A DNA stretch of 64,000 nt from Aequorivita capsosiphonis DSM 23843 (GCF_000429125.1 NZ_AUBG01000017.1:31004-95003); one strand, 5' to 3'. Shown: positions 33,912-43,037, counted from the stretch's first letter. Notes: generated by a model not told the origin, from the sequence alone. Numbers and translations: made by a program.

Positions 33912-35156
33912 TTGAAAACCCTTCCAAAGCTTAAAATCTTAAACGACCCTATCTATGGTTTTATTACCATTCCCAGTAAACTGGTTTTTGATTTAATGGA
34001 GCATAAATATTTTCAAAGATTGCGCAGAATTTCTCAAATGGGATTTTCATATATAGTATATCCGGGCGCGCACCACACGCGTTTTCATCATGCATTAGGC
34101 GCCATGTTTTTAATGCAAAAAGCAGTGCAAGTGCTTAATTCAAAAGGAGTTGCGTTTTCTAAAAATGAGGAGGAGGCGCTTTATATTGCTATTCTTTTAC
34201 ACGACATTGGTCACGGCCCTTTTTCGCACGCTATGGAAAATAGTATCGTTGAAAACGTGAGTCACGAGCAGATTTCCCTGCTTTTTATGGAAAATTTAAA
34301 CCAAAAGTTTAACAACGGGTTAACGCTTGCCATTCAAATATTCAAGGACGAATATCCGCGTAAGTTCCTGCATCAATTAGTTTCTGGCCAGTTGGACATG
34401 GACCGCCTGGATTATTTAAAGCGAGACAGTTTTTACACAGGTGTCCCTGAGGGAACGGTTAATGCGCAGCGATTGATAGCCATGTTGAACGTGAAAGACA
34501 ATTATTTGGTGGTAGAGGAGAAGGGCATTTATTCAGTAGAAAATTTTTTGGTTGCCCGCCGATTGATGTATTGGCAAGTTTATCTTCATAAAACTGGAAT
34601 TGTTGCAGAACAACTTTTGGTTCGGATCCTAAAACGAGCAAAACAACTTTCTGCCAAAGGCATTGAACTTCCTGCGAGTAAAAATTTAGCGTTTTTTCTA
34701 AAAAACCATATATCTTTAAAGGATTTCTCTGATGAGGTTCTCAGCACTTTTTCAAAATTGGATGATTATGATATTCTTTCGGGAATGAAAGCGTGGGTGA
34801 GCAATGACGACTTCGTGCTTAAAAACCTCTCGAAGATGCTGTTGAATAGAGATTTGTTAAAGATAAAAGTAAAATCACAGCCTTTTTCGGAACAAAAAGT
34901 AAAACAAAAGCGAGATAAGGTGATGAAAGCTTTTGGACTTTCGGAAGCGGAGGCATCTTTTTTTGTTTTCACAGGAAAACTAGAGAATCAGGCGTATAGC
35001 ATGGACAAGGACACGATTAACTTATTAAAGAAAAACGGAAAAGTTATTGAGGTAGCCAAGGCGAGCGACCAATTAAATTTAGAAGCACTTTCCATATCCG
35101 TAGTCAAATACTATATGTGTTATCCTAAAAACAATAGTAATAGCCGACAGGACTAA
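33912..35156 (+). CDS. HD-domain phosphohydrolase
   Basis: 414 residues, starting with TTG because an in-frame TAA lies two codons upstream and no ATG precedes the conserved LKILNDPIYGFITIP. The HD site is complete: RFHHALGA (near 60), LLHDIGHGPFSHAME (H97, D98) and LVSGQLDMDRLDYLKRDS. Related proteins (dGTPase/SAMHD1-like and YdhJ-type) hydrolyse nucleotides; the exact substrate is unknown. The family sits directly upstream of the lpx cluster in many Flavobacteriia. It is divergent from porX. Confidence 0.85.
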   Translation: MKTLPKLKILNDPIYGFITIPSKLVFDLMEHKYFQRLRRISQMGFSYIVYPGAHHTRFHHALGAMFLMQKAVQVLNSKGVAFSKNEEEALYIAILLHDIGHGPFSHAMENSIVENVSHEQISLLFMENLNQKFNNGLTLAIQIFKDEYPRKFLHQLVSGQLDMDRLDYLKRDSFYTGVPEGTVNAQRLIAMLNVKDNYLVVEEKGIYSVENFLVARRLMYWQVYLHKTGIVAEQLLVRILKRAKQLSAKGIELPASKNLAFFLKNHISLKDFSDEVLSTFSKLDDYDILSGMKAWVSNDDFVLKNLSKMLLNRDLLKIKVKSQPFSEQKVKQKRDKVMKAFGLSEAEASFFVFTGKLENQAYSMDKDTINLLKKNGKVIEVAKASDQLNLEALSISVVKYYMCYPKNNSNSRQD

Positions 35157-35168
35157 TTCCTTTTTTTC

Positions 35169-35176
35169 TATTTTTG
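35169..35176 (+). promoter_or_regulatory. Bacteroidota -7 box ahead of lpxD
   Basis: TATTTTTG fits TAnnTTTG. The expected transcript start is at or just before 35182, the ATG of a small frame that ends on the lpxD start. Confidence 0.55.
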
Positions 35177-35181
35177 CAAGA

Positions 35182-35277
35182 ATGAAAATCAACGAGTACT
35201 ATTCAGTTTATTTTAAAAGTGTTATTTTGCAGGTGGATAATTTTTATAATTCGGTTAAACAAAACCAATACGCATAA
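35182..35277 (+). CDS. Possible 31-residue leader ORF before lpxD
   Basis: A frame beginning ATGAAAATC and reading MKINEYYSVYFKSV, then ILQVDNFYNSVKQNQYA. Its TAA stop shares the A with the ATG of lpxD, giving a TAATG junction that would couple translation. The -7 box lies six bases before its start, so the message would be almost leaderless. It has five tyrosines and three glutamines in 31 residues. Whether it is translated is not known; it could be chance. Confidence 0.35.
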   Translation: MKINEYYSVYFKSVILQVDNFYNSVKQNQYA

Positions 35278-36302
35278 TGAAATTTACAGCAGCTCAAATT
35301 GCAGGACTTCTAGACGGTACAGTTGATGGTGACGAAGAAATTGCTGTTTCGAAACTTGCGAAAATTGAAGAGGGCACTAAGGGCAGTCTGACCTTTTTGG
35401 CCAATCCAAAATACACGCATTATATATATTCAACACAAGCCTCTGTAGCTATCGTAAACAATGATTTTGTTCCGGAACATGCGCTTAAAACCACATTGAT
35501 TCGTGTAGAAAACGCATATAAAGCCTTTTCACAATTGTTGGAATATTACAATCAGGTTAAAATGAATAAGACGGGGATTGAAAACCCCGTTTTTGTTGCA
35601 GAAAGTGCAAAATACGGTAAAAACTTGTATTTAGGTGCTTTTTCTTATTTAGGGGAGAATGTAAAAATTGGTGATAACGTAAAAATTTACCCCAATGTAT
35701 ATATAGGAGATAATGTTACTATTGGCGATAATACAATTTTGTTTACAGGAGCAAAGTTGTATTCTGAAACTATAGTTGGCGATTCTTGCGTTATAAATAG
35801 TGGCGTAGTGATTGGTGCTGACGGATTTGGTTTCATGCCAAATGAGAAGGGGGAGTATCACAAAGTGCCACAAACGGGAAATGTAATTATAGAAGATAAT
35901 GTAGATATTGGTCCAGGAACTACCATTGATCGTGCTACTTTAGGCTCTACAGTTATTAAAAAAGGTGCAAAGCTGGACAATCAAATTCAGATTGCGCATA
36001 ATGTTATCATTGGTGAAAATACCGTAATCGCCGCCCAAACAGGAGTTGCTGGATCTACTAAGATTGGGAAAAACTGCATGATTGGAGGCCAAGTTGGTAT
36101 TGCGGGACATATTGTAATAGGAGATAATGTAAAAATTCAGGCCCAAAGCGGTATTGGAAGAAGCGTTAAAGACAACGAGACGCTTCAAGGCTCTCCAGCA
36201 TTAAGTTATAGCGATTTTAATAAAAGTTATGTACATTTTAAAAACCTGCCCAAAATAATGGACAGAATTAATACAGTTGAAAAAAAGCAAAATAATGAAT
36301 GA
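35277..36302 (+). CDS. lpxD: UDP-3-O-(3-hydroxyacyl)glucosamine N-acyltransferase
   Basis: 341 residues. An N-terminal LpxD domain (1-100) is followed by a left-handed beta-helix of hexapeptide repeats (IGDNVKIYPNVYIGDNVTIG and onward) and a C-terminal helix. The catalytic region includes QIQIAHNVIIGENT with the histidine of the family. It transfers the second acyl chain in lipid A synthesis. It overlaps the next gene (lpxC/fabZ) by eight bases, so they are translationally coupled. A second LpxD-like gene lies at 39.3 kb. Confidence 0.93.
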   Translation: MKFTAAQIAGLLDGTVDGDEEIAVSKLAKIEEGTKGSLTFLANPKYTHYIYSTQASVAIVNNDFVPEHALKTTLIRVENAYKAFSQLLEYYNQVKMNKTGIENPVFVAESAKYGKNLYLGAFSYLGENVKIGDNVKIYPNVYIGDNVTIGDNTILFTGAKLYSETIVGDSCVINSGVVIGADGFGFMPNEKGEYHKVPQTGNVIIEDNVDIGPGTTIDRATLGSTVIKKGAKLDNQIQIAHNVIIGENTVIAAQTGVAGSTKIGKNCMIGGQVGIAGHIVIGDNVKIQAQSGIGRSVKDNETLQGSPALSYSDFNKSYVHFKNLPKIMDRINTVEKKQNNE

Positions 36303-37701
36303 AAGTGTGGTAAAACAGCGCACCATTGGTAAGGAAATTTCACTTACCGGAGTCGGCTTACATACCGGCAAGCAGGTTACGATAACATTTAAACCTGCAC
36401 CCGAGAATCATGGTTACTCTTTTGTTAGAATAGATTTGGAAGGCCGCCCAGAGATTGGTGCTGATGCCAATCTTGTTGTAAATACACAACGAGGTACCAA
36501 TCTTGAAAAACACGGGGTTAAGATTCAGACCTCTGAACACGTTCTTGCTGCCTTGGTAGGTCTAGAAGTGGACAATTGTATTATGGAGCTCGATGCTTCA
36601 GAGCCTCCTATTATGGATGGTTCTGCTAAATTCTTCATAGAGGCCGTTGAGAAAGCGGGAATCGTAGAGCAAAATGCTGAAAGAAAAGAATATGTGGTAA
36701 CGGAAGTTATTTCTTTTCTGGACGAGGAAACTGGAAGCGAAATAATCGTGATGCCAGCAGATGAGTACCAGGTTACAGCCATGGTTGATTTTGGGACAAA
36801 GGTTTTGGGTACGCAAAATGCTTCTCTCAAGCACATATCTGATTTTAAAGATGAAATTGCAAATGCGAGAACTTTCAGCTTTCTTCATGAAATTGAAATG
36901 TTACTGGAGCATGGTTTGATAAAAGGAGGCGACTTAAACAACGCAATCGTTTACGTTGATAAGGAGCTTTCGCCAAGCACGATGGACAAACTTCGTACTG
37001 CCTTCGGAAAAGATTCTATTTCCGTTAAACCAAATGGAATTTTAGATAACCTTACCCTTCATTATCCAAATGAAGCTGCTAGACACAAACTACTTGATGT
37101 TATAGGCGATTTGGCTTTGGTGGGCACGCGAATTCGTGGAAAAGTGATTGCCAACAAACCCGGGCATTACGTGAACACACAATTTGCTAAAAAGCTTTCA
37201 AAAATCATTAAAATAGAAAGTCGAAATAATATTCCTAAATTCGACATCAATAAAACACCTGTAAAGGATGTGAACGAAATTATGGCCATGCTTCCGCATA
37301 GGCCTCCGTTCTTGTTGGTAGATAAAATTATGGAACTGACAGACACGAGCGTAATTGGACTTAAAAATGTGACAATGAACGAACCGTTCTTTGTGGGGCA
37401 TTTTCCCGGAGCACCAGTAATGCCTGGTGTTTTAATAGTGGAGGCAATGGCACAGACTGGAGGTATATTGGCGCTGAGCACAGTACCTGATCCTGAAAAT
37501 TACCTTACATTTTTTATGAAAATAAACAATGTGAAGTTTAAGCAACAGGTAAATCCAGGGGATACACTAATTTTTAAATTGGCATTAATGTCGCCAATTC
37601 GTCGTGGAATTGTTCATATGCAAGGAAACGCTTATGCCAATGGTAAATTGGTAACTGAGGCCGAATTAATGGCCCAAATGGTAAAAACAAAAAACTTATA
37701 G
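36295..37701 (+). CDS. lpxC/fabZ: Bifunctional LpxC deacetylase / FabZ dehydratase
   Basis: 468 residues from the ATG at 36295, which gives an eight-base overlap with lpxD; an ATG at 36277 is less likely. The N-terminal two thirds are LpxC (GVGLHTGKQV, zinc-binding TSEHVLAALVGLEVDN, HKLLDVIGDLALVG). The C-terminal 150 residues are FabZ (LPHRPPFLLVDKI, GHFPGAPVMPGVLIVEAMAQ). LpxC does the committed step of lipid A synthesis and FabZ dehydrates 3-hydroxyacyl-ACP, the shared precursor. The fusion is characteristic of Bacteroidota. Confidence 0.96.
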   Translation: MNESVVKQRTIGKEISLTGVGLHTGKQVTITFKPAPENHGYSFVRIDLEGRPEIGADANLVVNTQRGTNLEKHGVKIQTSEHVLAALVGLEVDNCIMELDASEPPIMDGSAKFFIEAVEKAGIVEQNAERKEYVVTEVISFLDEETGSEIIVMPADEYQVTAMVDFGTKVLGTQNASLKHISDFKDEIANARTFSFLHEIEMLLEHGLIKGGDLNNAIVYVDKELSPSTMDKLRTAFGKDSISVKPNGILDNLTLHYPNEAARHKLLDVIGDLALVGTRIRGKVIANKPGHYVNTQFAKKLSKIIKIESRNNIPKFDINKTPVKDVNEIMAMLPHRPPFLLVDKIMELTDTSVIGLKNVTMNEPFFVGHFPGAPVMPGVLIVEAMAQTGGILALSTVPDPENYLTFFMKINNVKFKQQVNPGDTLIFKLALMSPIRRGIVHMQGNAYANGKLVTEAELMAQMVKTKNL

Positions 37702-37790
37702 ATGAATCGAGTACGTATAAAAAAATATTTAAGGCGAAATATTTTAGTATGCGGTTATATTTCAGCTATACAAAACAATAAATTAGAGAA

Positions 37791-38576
37791 ATGAACCAAC
37801 CACTTGCATACGTCCATCCGGGCGCTAAAATAGCTAAAAATGTAGTAATTGAGCCTTTTACAACCATTCACAATAATGTGGTGATTGGCGAAGGAACTTG
37901 GATTGGAAGCAATGTAACAATAATGGAAGGCGCCAGAATTGGCAAAAACTGTAATATTTTTCCAGGAGCCGTAATTTCTGCCGTTCCACAAGACTTAAAG
38001 TTTAAGGATGAAGATACTACTGCCGAAATTGGCGATGGAACAACCATTCGAGAATACGTGACAATTAATCGAGGTACCATTGACCGTGGAAAAACAGTTA
38101 TTGGAAAAAACTGTTGGATCATGGCTTATTGTCATATAGCCCATGATTGTATTGTTGGCGATAATTGCATCTTCAGTAATAACAGTACTTTAGCAGGTCA
38201 TATAACGGTAGGTGATCACGTTGTTCTTGCTGGAATGACGGCTGTCCATCAATTCTGTATGATCGGAAACCACGCATTTGTTACGGGAGGATCTCTTGTT
38301 CGTAAAGACGTGCCACCATTTGTAAAAGCAGCTCGCGAACCTTTGAGTTATGTTGGAATAAATTCCATAGGGCTCCGTAGAAGAGGGTTTACATCCCAAA
38401 AGATTTCTGAAATCCAGAATATTTACAGACTGCTATATCAAAAAAACTATAATACTACCCAAGCAACGGAAATAATTGAGGCTGAAATGGAAGCTACTCC
38501 GGAGCGTGACGAAATTCTTCAGTTTATAAAGAATTCTAAACGCGGAATTATGAAAGGATATTTTAATTCAAATTAA
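37791..38576 (+). CDS. lpxA: Acyl-ACP:UDP-N-acetylglucosamine O-acyltransferase
   Basis: 261 residues with a beta-helix of hexapeptide repeats, the catalytic-histidine segment NCWIMAYCHIAHDCIVGDN and the C-terminal GINSIGLRRRGFT that forms the substrate pocket. It performs the first, reversible step of lipid A synthesis using 3-hydroxyacyl-ACP. It follows lpxC/fabZ by 89 bases, consistent with one operon. Confidence 0.95.
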   Translation: MNQPLAYVHPGAKIAKNVVIEPFTTIHNNVVIGEGTWIGSNVTIMEGARIGKNCNIFPGAVISAVPQDLKFKDEDTTAEIGDGTTIREYVTINRGTIDRGKTVIGKNCWIMAYCHIAHDCIVGDNCIFSNNSTLAGHITVGDHVVLAGMTAVHQFCMIGNHAFVTGGSLVRKDVPPFVKAAREPLSYVGINSIGLRRRGFTSQKISEIQNIYRLLYQKNYNTTQATEIIEAEMEATPERDEILQFIKNSKRGIMKGYFNSN

Positions 38577-38621
38577 ATCACTACAAACAAACAATAAAGT
38601 ACAAATCCCAAACCCTAAAGA

Positions 38622-39188
38622 ATGGCCACTTCATCAGATATAAGAAAAGGACTTTGCATCCGCTATAGTAATGACATTTATAAAGTAATTGAATTTCTTC
38701 ACGTAAAACCAGGAAAAGGACCTGCTTTTGTTCGTACTAAAATGAAAAGTGTTACCACTGGAAAAACCATAGACAATACTTTTTCAGCAGGACATAAAAT
38801 TGAAGATGTACGTGTAGAAACCCATAAATTCCAGTATTTGTATAGTGATGGCGATATGTATCACTTTATGAATACCGAAGACTATTCTCAAATACAATTG
38901 ATGAAAGGTATATTGGACACTCCCGAATTAATGAAGGAGGGGGAAACAGTTACTGTGCTAATAAACACAGAAGACGGTGCACCGCTTTCTGTTGATATGC
39001 CGGCCCATGTTATTTTGGAAGTAACTTCAACCGAACCTGGATTAAAAGGAAATACCGCCACAAACGCGACAAAACCTGCAATTGTTGAAACAGGTGCCGA
39101 AATTAATGTCCCTCTTTTTATAAACGAGGGAGATAAGATTAGAATTGATACCGAAAAAGGACAGTATCAGGAAAGGATGAAAGATTAA
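38622..39188 (+). CDS. efp: Translation elongation factor P
   Basis: 188 residues, three-domain KOW/OB fold. The tip loop is HVKPGKGPAF with K32 at the position modified in other bacteria, and the C-terminus has GLKGNTATNATKPA and GAEINVPLFINEGDKIRIDT. EF-P relieves ribosome stalling at proline stretches. It lies inside the lipid A cluster, 46 bases after lpxA. No epmA- or earP-like modification gene is seen nearby. Confidence 0.95.
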   Translation: MATSSDIRKGLCIRYSNDIYKVIEFLHVKPGKGPAFVRTKMKSVTTGKTIDNTFSAGHKIEDVRVETHKFQYLYSDGDMYHFMNTEDYSQIQLMKGILDTPELMKEGETVTVLINTEDGAPLSVDMPAHVILEVTSTEPGLKGNTATNATKPAIVETGAEINVPLFINEGDKIRIDTEKGQYQERMKD

Positions 39189-39201
39189 AAAAGTTGCAGT
39201 T

Positions 39202-39252
39202 TTCAGCTCCAGTAAACAGCAACCTAATAACCTAGTAACCCAACAACTCACT
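39202..39252. repeat. 8-bp degenerate repeats before second LpxD gene
   Basis: AACCTAAT-AACCTAGT-AACCCAAC-AACTC: an eight-base unit in four imperfect copies, the same style of spacer repeat as elsewhere in the window but a different sequence. Confidence 0.6.
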
Positions 39253-39254
39253 AA

Positions 39255-40193
39255 ATGAAATTTCCAATTCCCCAAACCCTTGAAAGTATTGCTATCACAA
39301 TCGGTTCTGATTATGTGGGCGAAGCTAATTTCCCCGTTTTTGGAATGAACGAAATTCATGTGGTGCAACCGGGAGACATTGTGTTTGTTGACCATCCAAA
39401 ATATTATGATAAAGCATTGCAGTCTCAAGCTACTGTTATTCTTATCAATAAAAAAGTGGAATGTCCTGTTGGGAAGGCCTTGTTAATTTCAGAAGATCCC
39501 TTTCGAGATTTCAATAAACTCACACAACACTTTAATCCATTTGAAAGATCGCATAACGCTGTTTCAGAAACTGCGGAAATTGGTGAGGGAACCATTCTCC
39601 AACCAAATGTATTTGTGGGAAATAATGTAAAAATTGGTCGCAACTGTTTAATTCATTCAAACGTCAGTATTTACGATGATACTGTTATCGGCAACAATGT
39701 GATAATTCATGCCGGTACCGTTTTGGGAAGTGATGCTTTCTATTATAAAAACCGTCCAGAAAAATTTGATAAGCTGTTTAGCGGAGGCAATGTTGTTATT
39801 AAAGATAATGTAGATCTTGGCGCTCTTTGCACTATAGATAAAGGAGTTACTTCTTCTACCACGATAGGGGAAGGTACCAAGCTAGATAATCAGGTACATG
39901 TGGGCCACGATACCGTTATTGGGAAGCGTTGTTTGATTGCTTCTCAAGTTGGGATTGCGGGTTGTGTCTTGATTGAGGATTTTGTCACCATTTGGGGGCA
40001 AGTAGGTGTTACCAGCGGCATTACCATTGGGGAAAAAGCGGTTATTTCAGCACAAAGTGGCGTAAGTAAATCCCTTCCAGGTAATAAAGCATATTTTGGT
40101 ACACCTGCAGATGAATTTAGAAAAAAATACAAGGAATTGGCCTCTATTAGACTAATTCCAGACATTATAGAAAAATTGGATAAATTATCATGA
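39255..40193 (+). CDS. Second LpxD-like hexapeptide acyltransferase
   Basis: 312 residues. It has an LpxD-type N-terminal domain (FPIPQTLESIAITIG, DIVFVDHPKYYDKAL), a beta-helix of hexapeptide repeats and the LDNQVHVGHDTVIGKRCLIA stretch with the catalytic histidine pattern of LpxD. It is shorter than the lpxD at 35.3 kb and lacks most of the C-terminal helix. It may acylate a different position or chain, or another sugar nucleotide; this is inference. Four bases overlap with the next gene (ATGA). Confidence 0.82.
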   Translation: MKFPIPQTLESIAITIGSDYVGEANFPVFGMNEIHVVQPGDIVFVDHPKYYDKALQSQATVILINKKVECPVGKALLISEDPFRDFNKLTQHFNPFERSHNAVSETAEIGEGTILQPNVFVGNNVKIGRNCLIHSNVSIYDDTVIGNNVIIHAGTVLGSDAFYYKNRPEKFDKLFSGGNVVIKDNVDLGALCTIDKGVTSSTTIGEGTKLDNQVHVGHDTVIGKRCLIASQVGIAGCVLIEDFVTIWGQVGVTSGITIGEKAVISAQSGVSKSLPGNKAYFGTPADEFRKKYKELASIRLIPDIIEKLDKLS

Positions 40194-40603
40194 GTAAAAA
40201 AGCAAAAGAAGTAGTACGAGACTTTTATCGATCTGATATTCTTGGAGATGAAACGGTGTTGGAAAGATTTTTTCATCCCGATTTAGTTCTTATCTGGAAT
40301 AGCCCTAATGGACTTTCCATCAAGCACTATAATGATATCGTTCATTTTTTCGGAGAAATTCGAAGGTCTTATGATGATCTAAGAGTAGAAGTTAGTCATT
40401 TATTGTCAGACGGACCTCATGTTACCATTCGTTACAAATATTATATACGCACTATGGAAAATCCTGACGAAGAACTTGGGATAGCCCATTTTATCGCGAT
40501 TTTTGAAGTGAAAGATGACAAAATATATCGCGGGTATCAAATAAGTCAGCCGGTTAATGACAAAGATGACACCACAGAAAGTTATCATAAGGTTAGGGTC
40601 TAA
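40190..40603 (+). CDS. NTF2/SnoaL-like protein
   Basis: 137 residues with the cone-shaped NTF2-like fold pattern: an N-terminal helix (AKEVVRDFYRSDILGDET) and beta strands HVTIRYKYYIRTMENPDEEL and HFIAIFEVKDDKIYRGYQIS. Members include isomerases, cyclases and binding proteins; no clear catalytic Asp/His pair is obvious here. The start codon overlaps the upstream acyltransferase stop by four bases, so they are coupled. Confidence 0.75.
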   Translation: MSKKAKEVVRDFYRSDILGDETVLERFFHPDLVLIWNSPNGLSIKHYNDIVHFFGEIRRSYDDLRVEVSHLLSDGPHVTIRYKYYIRTMENPDEELGIAHFIAIFEVKDDKIYRGYQISQPVNDKDDTTESYHKVRV

Positions 40604-40631
40604 TATTCTTTATTAGCTTCAACAAAAGCTG

Positions 40632-40639
40632 TATCTTTG
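40632..40639 (+). promoter_or_regulatory. Bacteroidota -7 box for sucD
   Basis: TATCTTTG, exact consensus, 74 bases before the sucD ATG. The leader would be long (about 68 bases). Confidence 0.6.
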
Positions 40640-40713
40640 CGGCAATTCTCAAAAATACCGATAACATTTTACTTAAAAAGTAGCAATAAATAATCAATAG
40701 AAAATACTTACAA

Positions 40714-41586
40714 ATGAGCGTTTTAGTAAATAAAAATTCAAAAATAATAGTTCAAGGATTTACAGGAAGTGAAGGTAGTTTTCACGCCGAACAAATGATT
40801 GAGTACGGCACTAACGTTGTTGGTGGCGTAACTCCAGGAAAAGGTGGTCAAAAACATCTTGACAGACCTGTTTTCAATACGGTTGAGGAAGCCGTAAAGG
40901 AAGCTGGAGCAGATACAACTATTATTTTCGTTCCACCAGCGTTTGCTGCAGATGCAATTATGGAAGCTGCTGATGCTGGAATAAAAGTAATTATTACCAT
41001 AACCGAAGGAATTCCTGTAAAGGATATGATCACGGCTTCAAATTATATAAAAGACAAAGACTGTCGCTTGATTGGGCCTAACTGTCCAGGTGTTATTACT
41101 CCAGGGGAAGCAAAAGTAGGTATTATGCCAGGTTTTGTTTTCAAAAAAGGAAAAGTAGGTATCGTTTCAAAATCGGGAACACTTACATATGAAGCAGCAG
41201 ACCAAGTTGTAAAACAAGGTTTGGGTATTACTACTGCCATTGGTATTGGTGGAGATCCAATTATTGGAACCACAACAAAGGAAGCTTTGGAAATGTTAAT
41301 TATGGATCCAGAGAGTGAAGCTGTAGTAATGATTGGTGAAATTGGTGGCCAACTCGAAATAGACGCTGCCAAATGGTACAAAGAAAGCGGTATTAAAAAA
41401 CCGGTAATTGGTTTTATTGCTGGTGAAACTGCTCCTGCAGGACGTACAATGGGTCACGCTGGTGCAATTGTTGGCGGTAGTGAAGACACTGCTCAAGCCA
41501 AGAAAAAAGTAATGCGCGAGTGTGGAATTCACGTTGTTGAGTCTCCAGCAGAAATTGGAAAGAAAGTTAAAGAAGTATTAGGCTAA
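40714..41586 (+). CDS. sucD: Succinyl-CoA synthetase, alpha subunit
   Basis: 290 residues. The CoA-binding Rossmann domain has GFTGSEGSFHAEQMI, and the active-site histidine is in MGHAGAIVGG (near residue 248). PNCPGVITPGEAKVGIMPG is the family signature. It catalyses the TCA-cycle step that makes ATP or GTP from succinyl-CoA. The beta subunit (sucC) is not in the window, which is normal in Flavobacteriia, where the two genes are separate. Confidence 0.95.
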   Translation: MSVLVNKNSKIIVQGFTGSEGSFHAEQMIEYGTNVVGGVTPGKGGQKHLDRPVFNTVEEAVKEAGADTTIIFVPPAFAADAIMEAADAGIKVIITITEGIPVKDMITASNYIKDKDCRLIGPNCPGVITPGEAKVGIMPGFVFKKGKVGIVSKSGTLTYEAADQVVKQGLGITTAIGIGGDPIIGTTTKEALEMLIMDPESEAVVMIGEIGGQLEIDAAKWYKESGIKKPVIGFIAGETAPAGRTMGHAGAIVGGSEDTAQAKKKVMRECGIHVVESPAEIGKKVKEVLG

Positions 41587-41608
41587 ACTATATTATAGAC
41601 CTACAAGC

Positions 41609-41680
41609 AACCCCGCGAAAGAGCGGGGAATGCCTTGCAGATCTTTTCTTTAAGGCCCGCGAAACTCGCAGGCCTTTTTT
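41609..41680 (+). terminator. Double hairpin terminator after sucD
   Basis: Two stems: CCCCGC-GAAAGA-GCGGGG at 41611-41627 and a second AGGCCCGC...GCAGGCCT followed by seven Ts ending at 41681. Confidence 0.8.
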
Positions 41681-41704
41681 TATGGCGAACCCACAAGCTT
41701 TTAT

Positions 41705-41712
41705 TATATTTG
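41705..41712 (+). promoter_or_regulatory. Bacteroidota -7 box for fabG
   Basis: TATATTTG, exact match, 80 bases before the fabG ATG. A small inverted repeat (CTGCAAGG...CTTGTAG, 41734-41759) lies in the leader. Confidence 0.55.
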
Positions 41713-41791
41713 AAACCCGCCACTAGCGGTTATCCTGCAAGGTTTTAGAAATCTTGTAGAAACATAAGACCAAACAAAAACTGACCGAATT

Positions 41792-42538
41792 ATGAAATTA
41801 CTGGAAGGAAAAACAGCAATTATTACTGGCGGAAGCCGTGGAATAGGAAAAGGAATAGTAGAAGTATTCGCCCAACATGGCGCTAACGTAGCGTTTACGT
41901 ATAGCTCATCGGCAGAAGCTGCAAATGCTTTGGCAGATGAAGTTTCAAAAACGGGTGTAAAAGCAAAAGCTTATCAAAGTGATGCAGCTTCTTATGAAGA
42001 ATCACAGAAATTGGCTGAAGATGTTTTAAAAGAATTCGGAAGCATTGACATTCTGATAAACAATGCCGGAATAACCCGCGACAATCTTTTGATGCGTATT
42101 TCAGAAGAAGATTTTGATAAAGTAATAGAAGTAAACCTGAAATCGGTTTTTAATATGACCAAAGCCGTGCAGCGCACCATGCTAAAGCAACGTAAAGGTT
42201 CAATAATCAACATGAGCTCCGTTGTGGGAGTTAAAGGAAACGCTGGGCAAACCAACTATGCGGCTTCAAAAGCTGGCGTGATTGGGTTCACAAAGTCTGT
42301 TGCAATAGAGCTAGGTTCACGTAACATTCGCTGTAATGCCATCGCTCCAGGTTTTATAGAAACTGAAATGACCGAGAAACTGGGTGAAGATGCTATTAAA
42401 GCTTGGAGTGAGATGATTCCATTAAAACGTGGTGGAACTACTAAAGATGTTGCAAACGCCTGTGTTTTCTTAGCTAGCGACCTTTCGGCTTATGTTACGG
42501 GGCAAGTATTAAACGTTGACGGCGGAATGCTTACTTAA
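41792..42538 (+). CDS. fabG: 3-Oxoacyl-[acyl-carrier-protein] reductase
   Basis: 248 residues of short-chain dehydrogenase type: NADP-binding TGGSRGIGKG (about 12-21), NNAG near 90, the catalytic serine in SSVVG and YAASK tyrosine-lysine pair near 155-159, and the end GQVLNVDGGM. Reduces 3-oxoacyl-ACP in fatty acid elongation. Other SDR functions are possible, but every FabG hallmark is present. Confidence 0.92.
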   Translation: MKLLEGKTAIITGGSRGIGKGIVEVFAQHGANVAFTYSSSAEAANALADEVSKTGVKAKAYQSDAASYEESQKLAEDVLKEFGSIDILINNAGITRDNLLMRISEEDFDKVIEVNLKSVFNMTKAVQRTMLKQRKGSIINMSSVVGVKGNAGQTNYAASKAGVIGFTKSVAIELGSRNIRCNAIAPGFIETEMTEKLGEDAIKAWSEMIPLKRGGTTKDVANACVFLASDLSAYVTGQVLNVDGGMLT

Positions 42539-42549
42539 AAAGTGTTCAG

Positions 42550-42567
42550 TCCCGATAGCTATCGGGA
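42550..42567. repeat. 18-bp perfect palindrome
   Basis: TCCCGATAGCTATCGGGA is its own reverse complement. It lies in the spacer after fabG. Related CCCGAT/ATCGGG hairpins occur near 63913-63933, so it may belong to a dispersed palindromic family. Confidence 0.85.
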
Positions 42568-42602
42568 GTATTAATTGGCAGTAAGGTAGAAAAATAATAG
42601 AA

Positions 42603-43022
42603 TTGATTAAAAAATATAAAATACAGAAACTAATTCAATTTTCAATCGGAGTTTTATGGTTGATTGGAATTTACTTTTTTGTAGATTCTGACATCATTCA
42701 AATTGGAATGTTTGCTTTTATTTTACTTATCGGAATTGCGAATAGCACAAAATTATTGATCAAAATTAAGAAAAACGAAGGTTTTTTAATATTTGAAATT
42801 TACTCAATTTTAACTCAAAAAGAAGAAATTAGGATTTTAGAATCACAACTTACTGAAATACGATATTATTCAAATTTATTTTTTAATTCTCATAATTTGA
42901 TTTTAAAATATAATGGAACAAATGGTATAGTCACTAAAAAATTGTATATGAATGCAGAACCCTGGAGCGATCTAACTTCAGAATTAAAAAAAATAAAAAG
43001 CTTCTGTAACCAAAGTGTATAA
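42603..43022 (+). CDS. Two-helix membrane protein of unknown function
   Basis: 139 residues, TTG start (no ATG available near the N-terminus). Hydrophobic segments at about 10-28 and 34-51 are joined by a short loop, then a soluble PH-like part (FEIYSILTQKEEIRILESQL, ITEIRYYSNLF). It might be a bPH-type small membrane protein. It is AT-richer than its neighbours and flanked by repeat-bearing spacers on both sides, which hints that it is accessory DNA. Confidence 0.55.
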   Translation: MIKKYKIQKLIQFSIGVLWLIGIYFFVDSDIIQIGMFAFILLIGIANSTKLLIKIKKNEGFLIFEIYSILTQKEEIRILESQLTEIRYYSNLFFNSHNLILKYNGTNGIVTKKLYMNAEPWSDLTSELKKIKSFCNQSV

Positions 43023-43037
43023 GCAATTGATTCTTGG

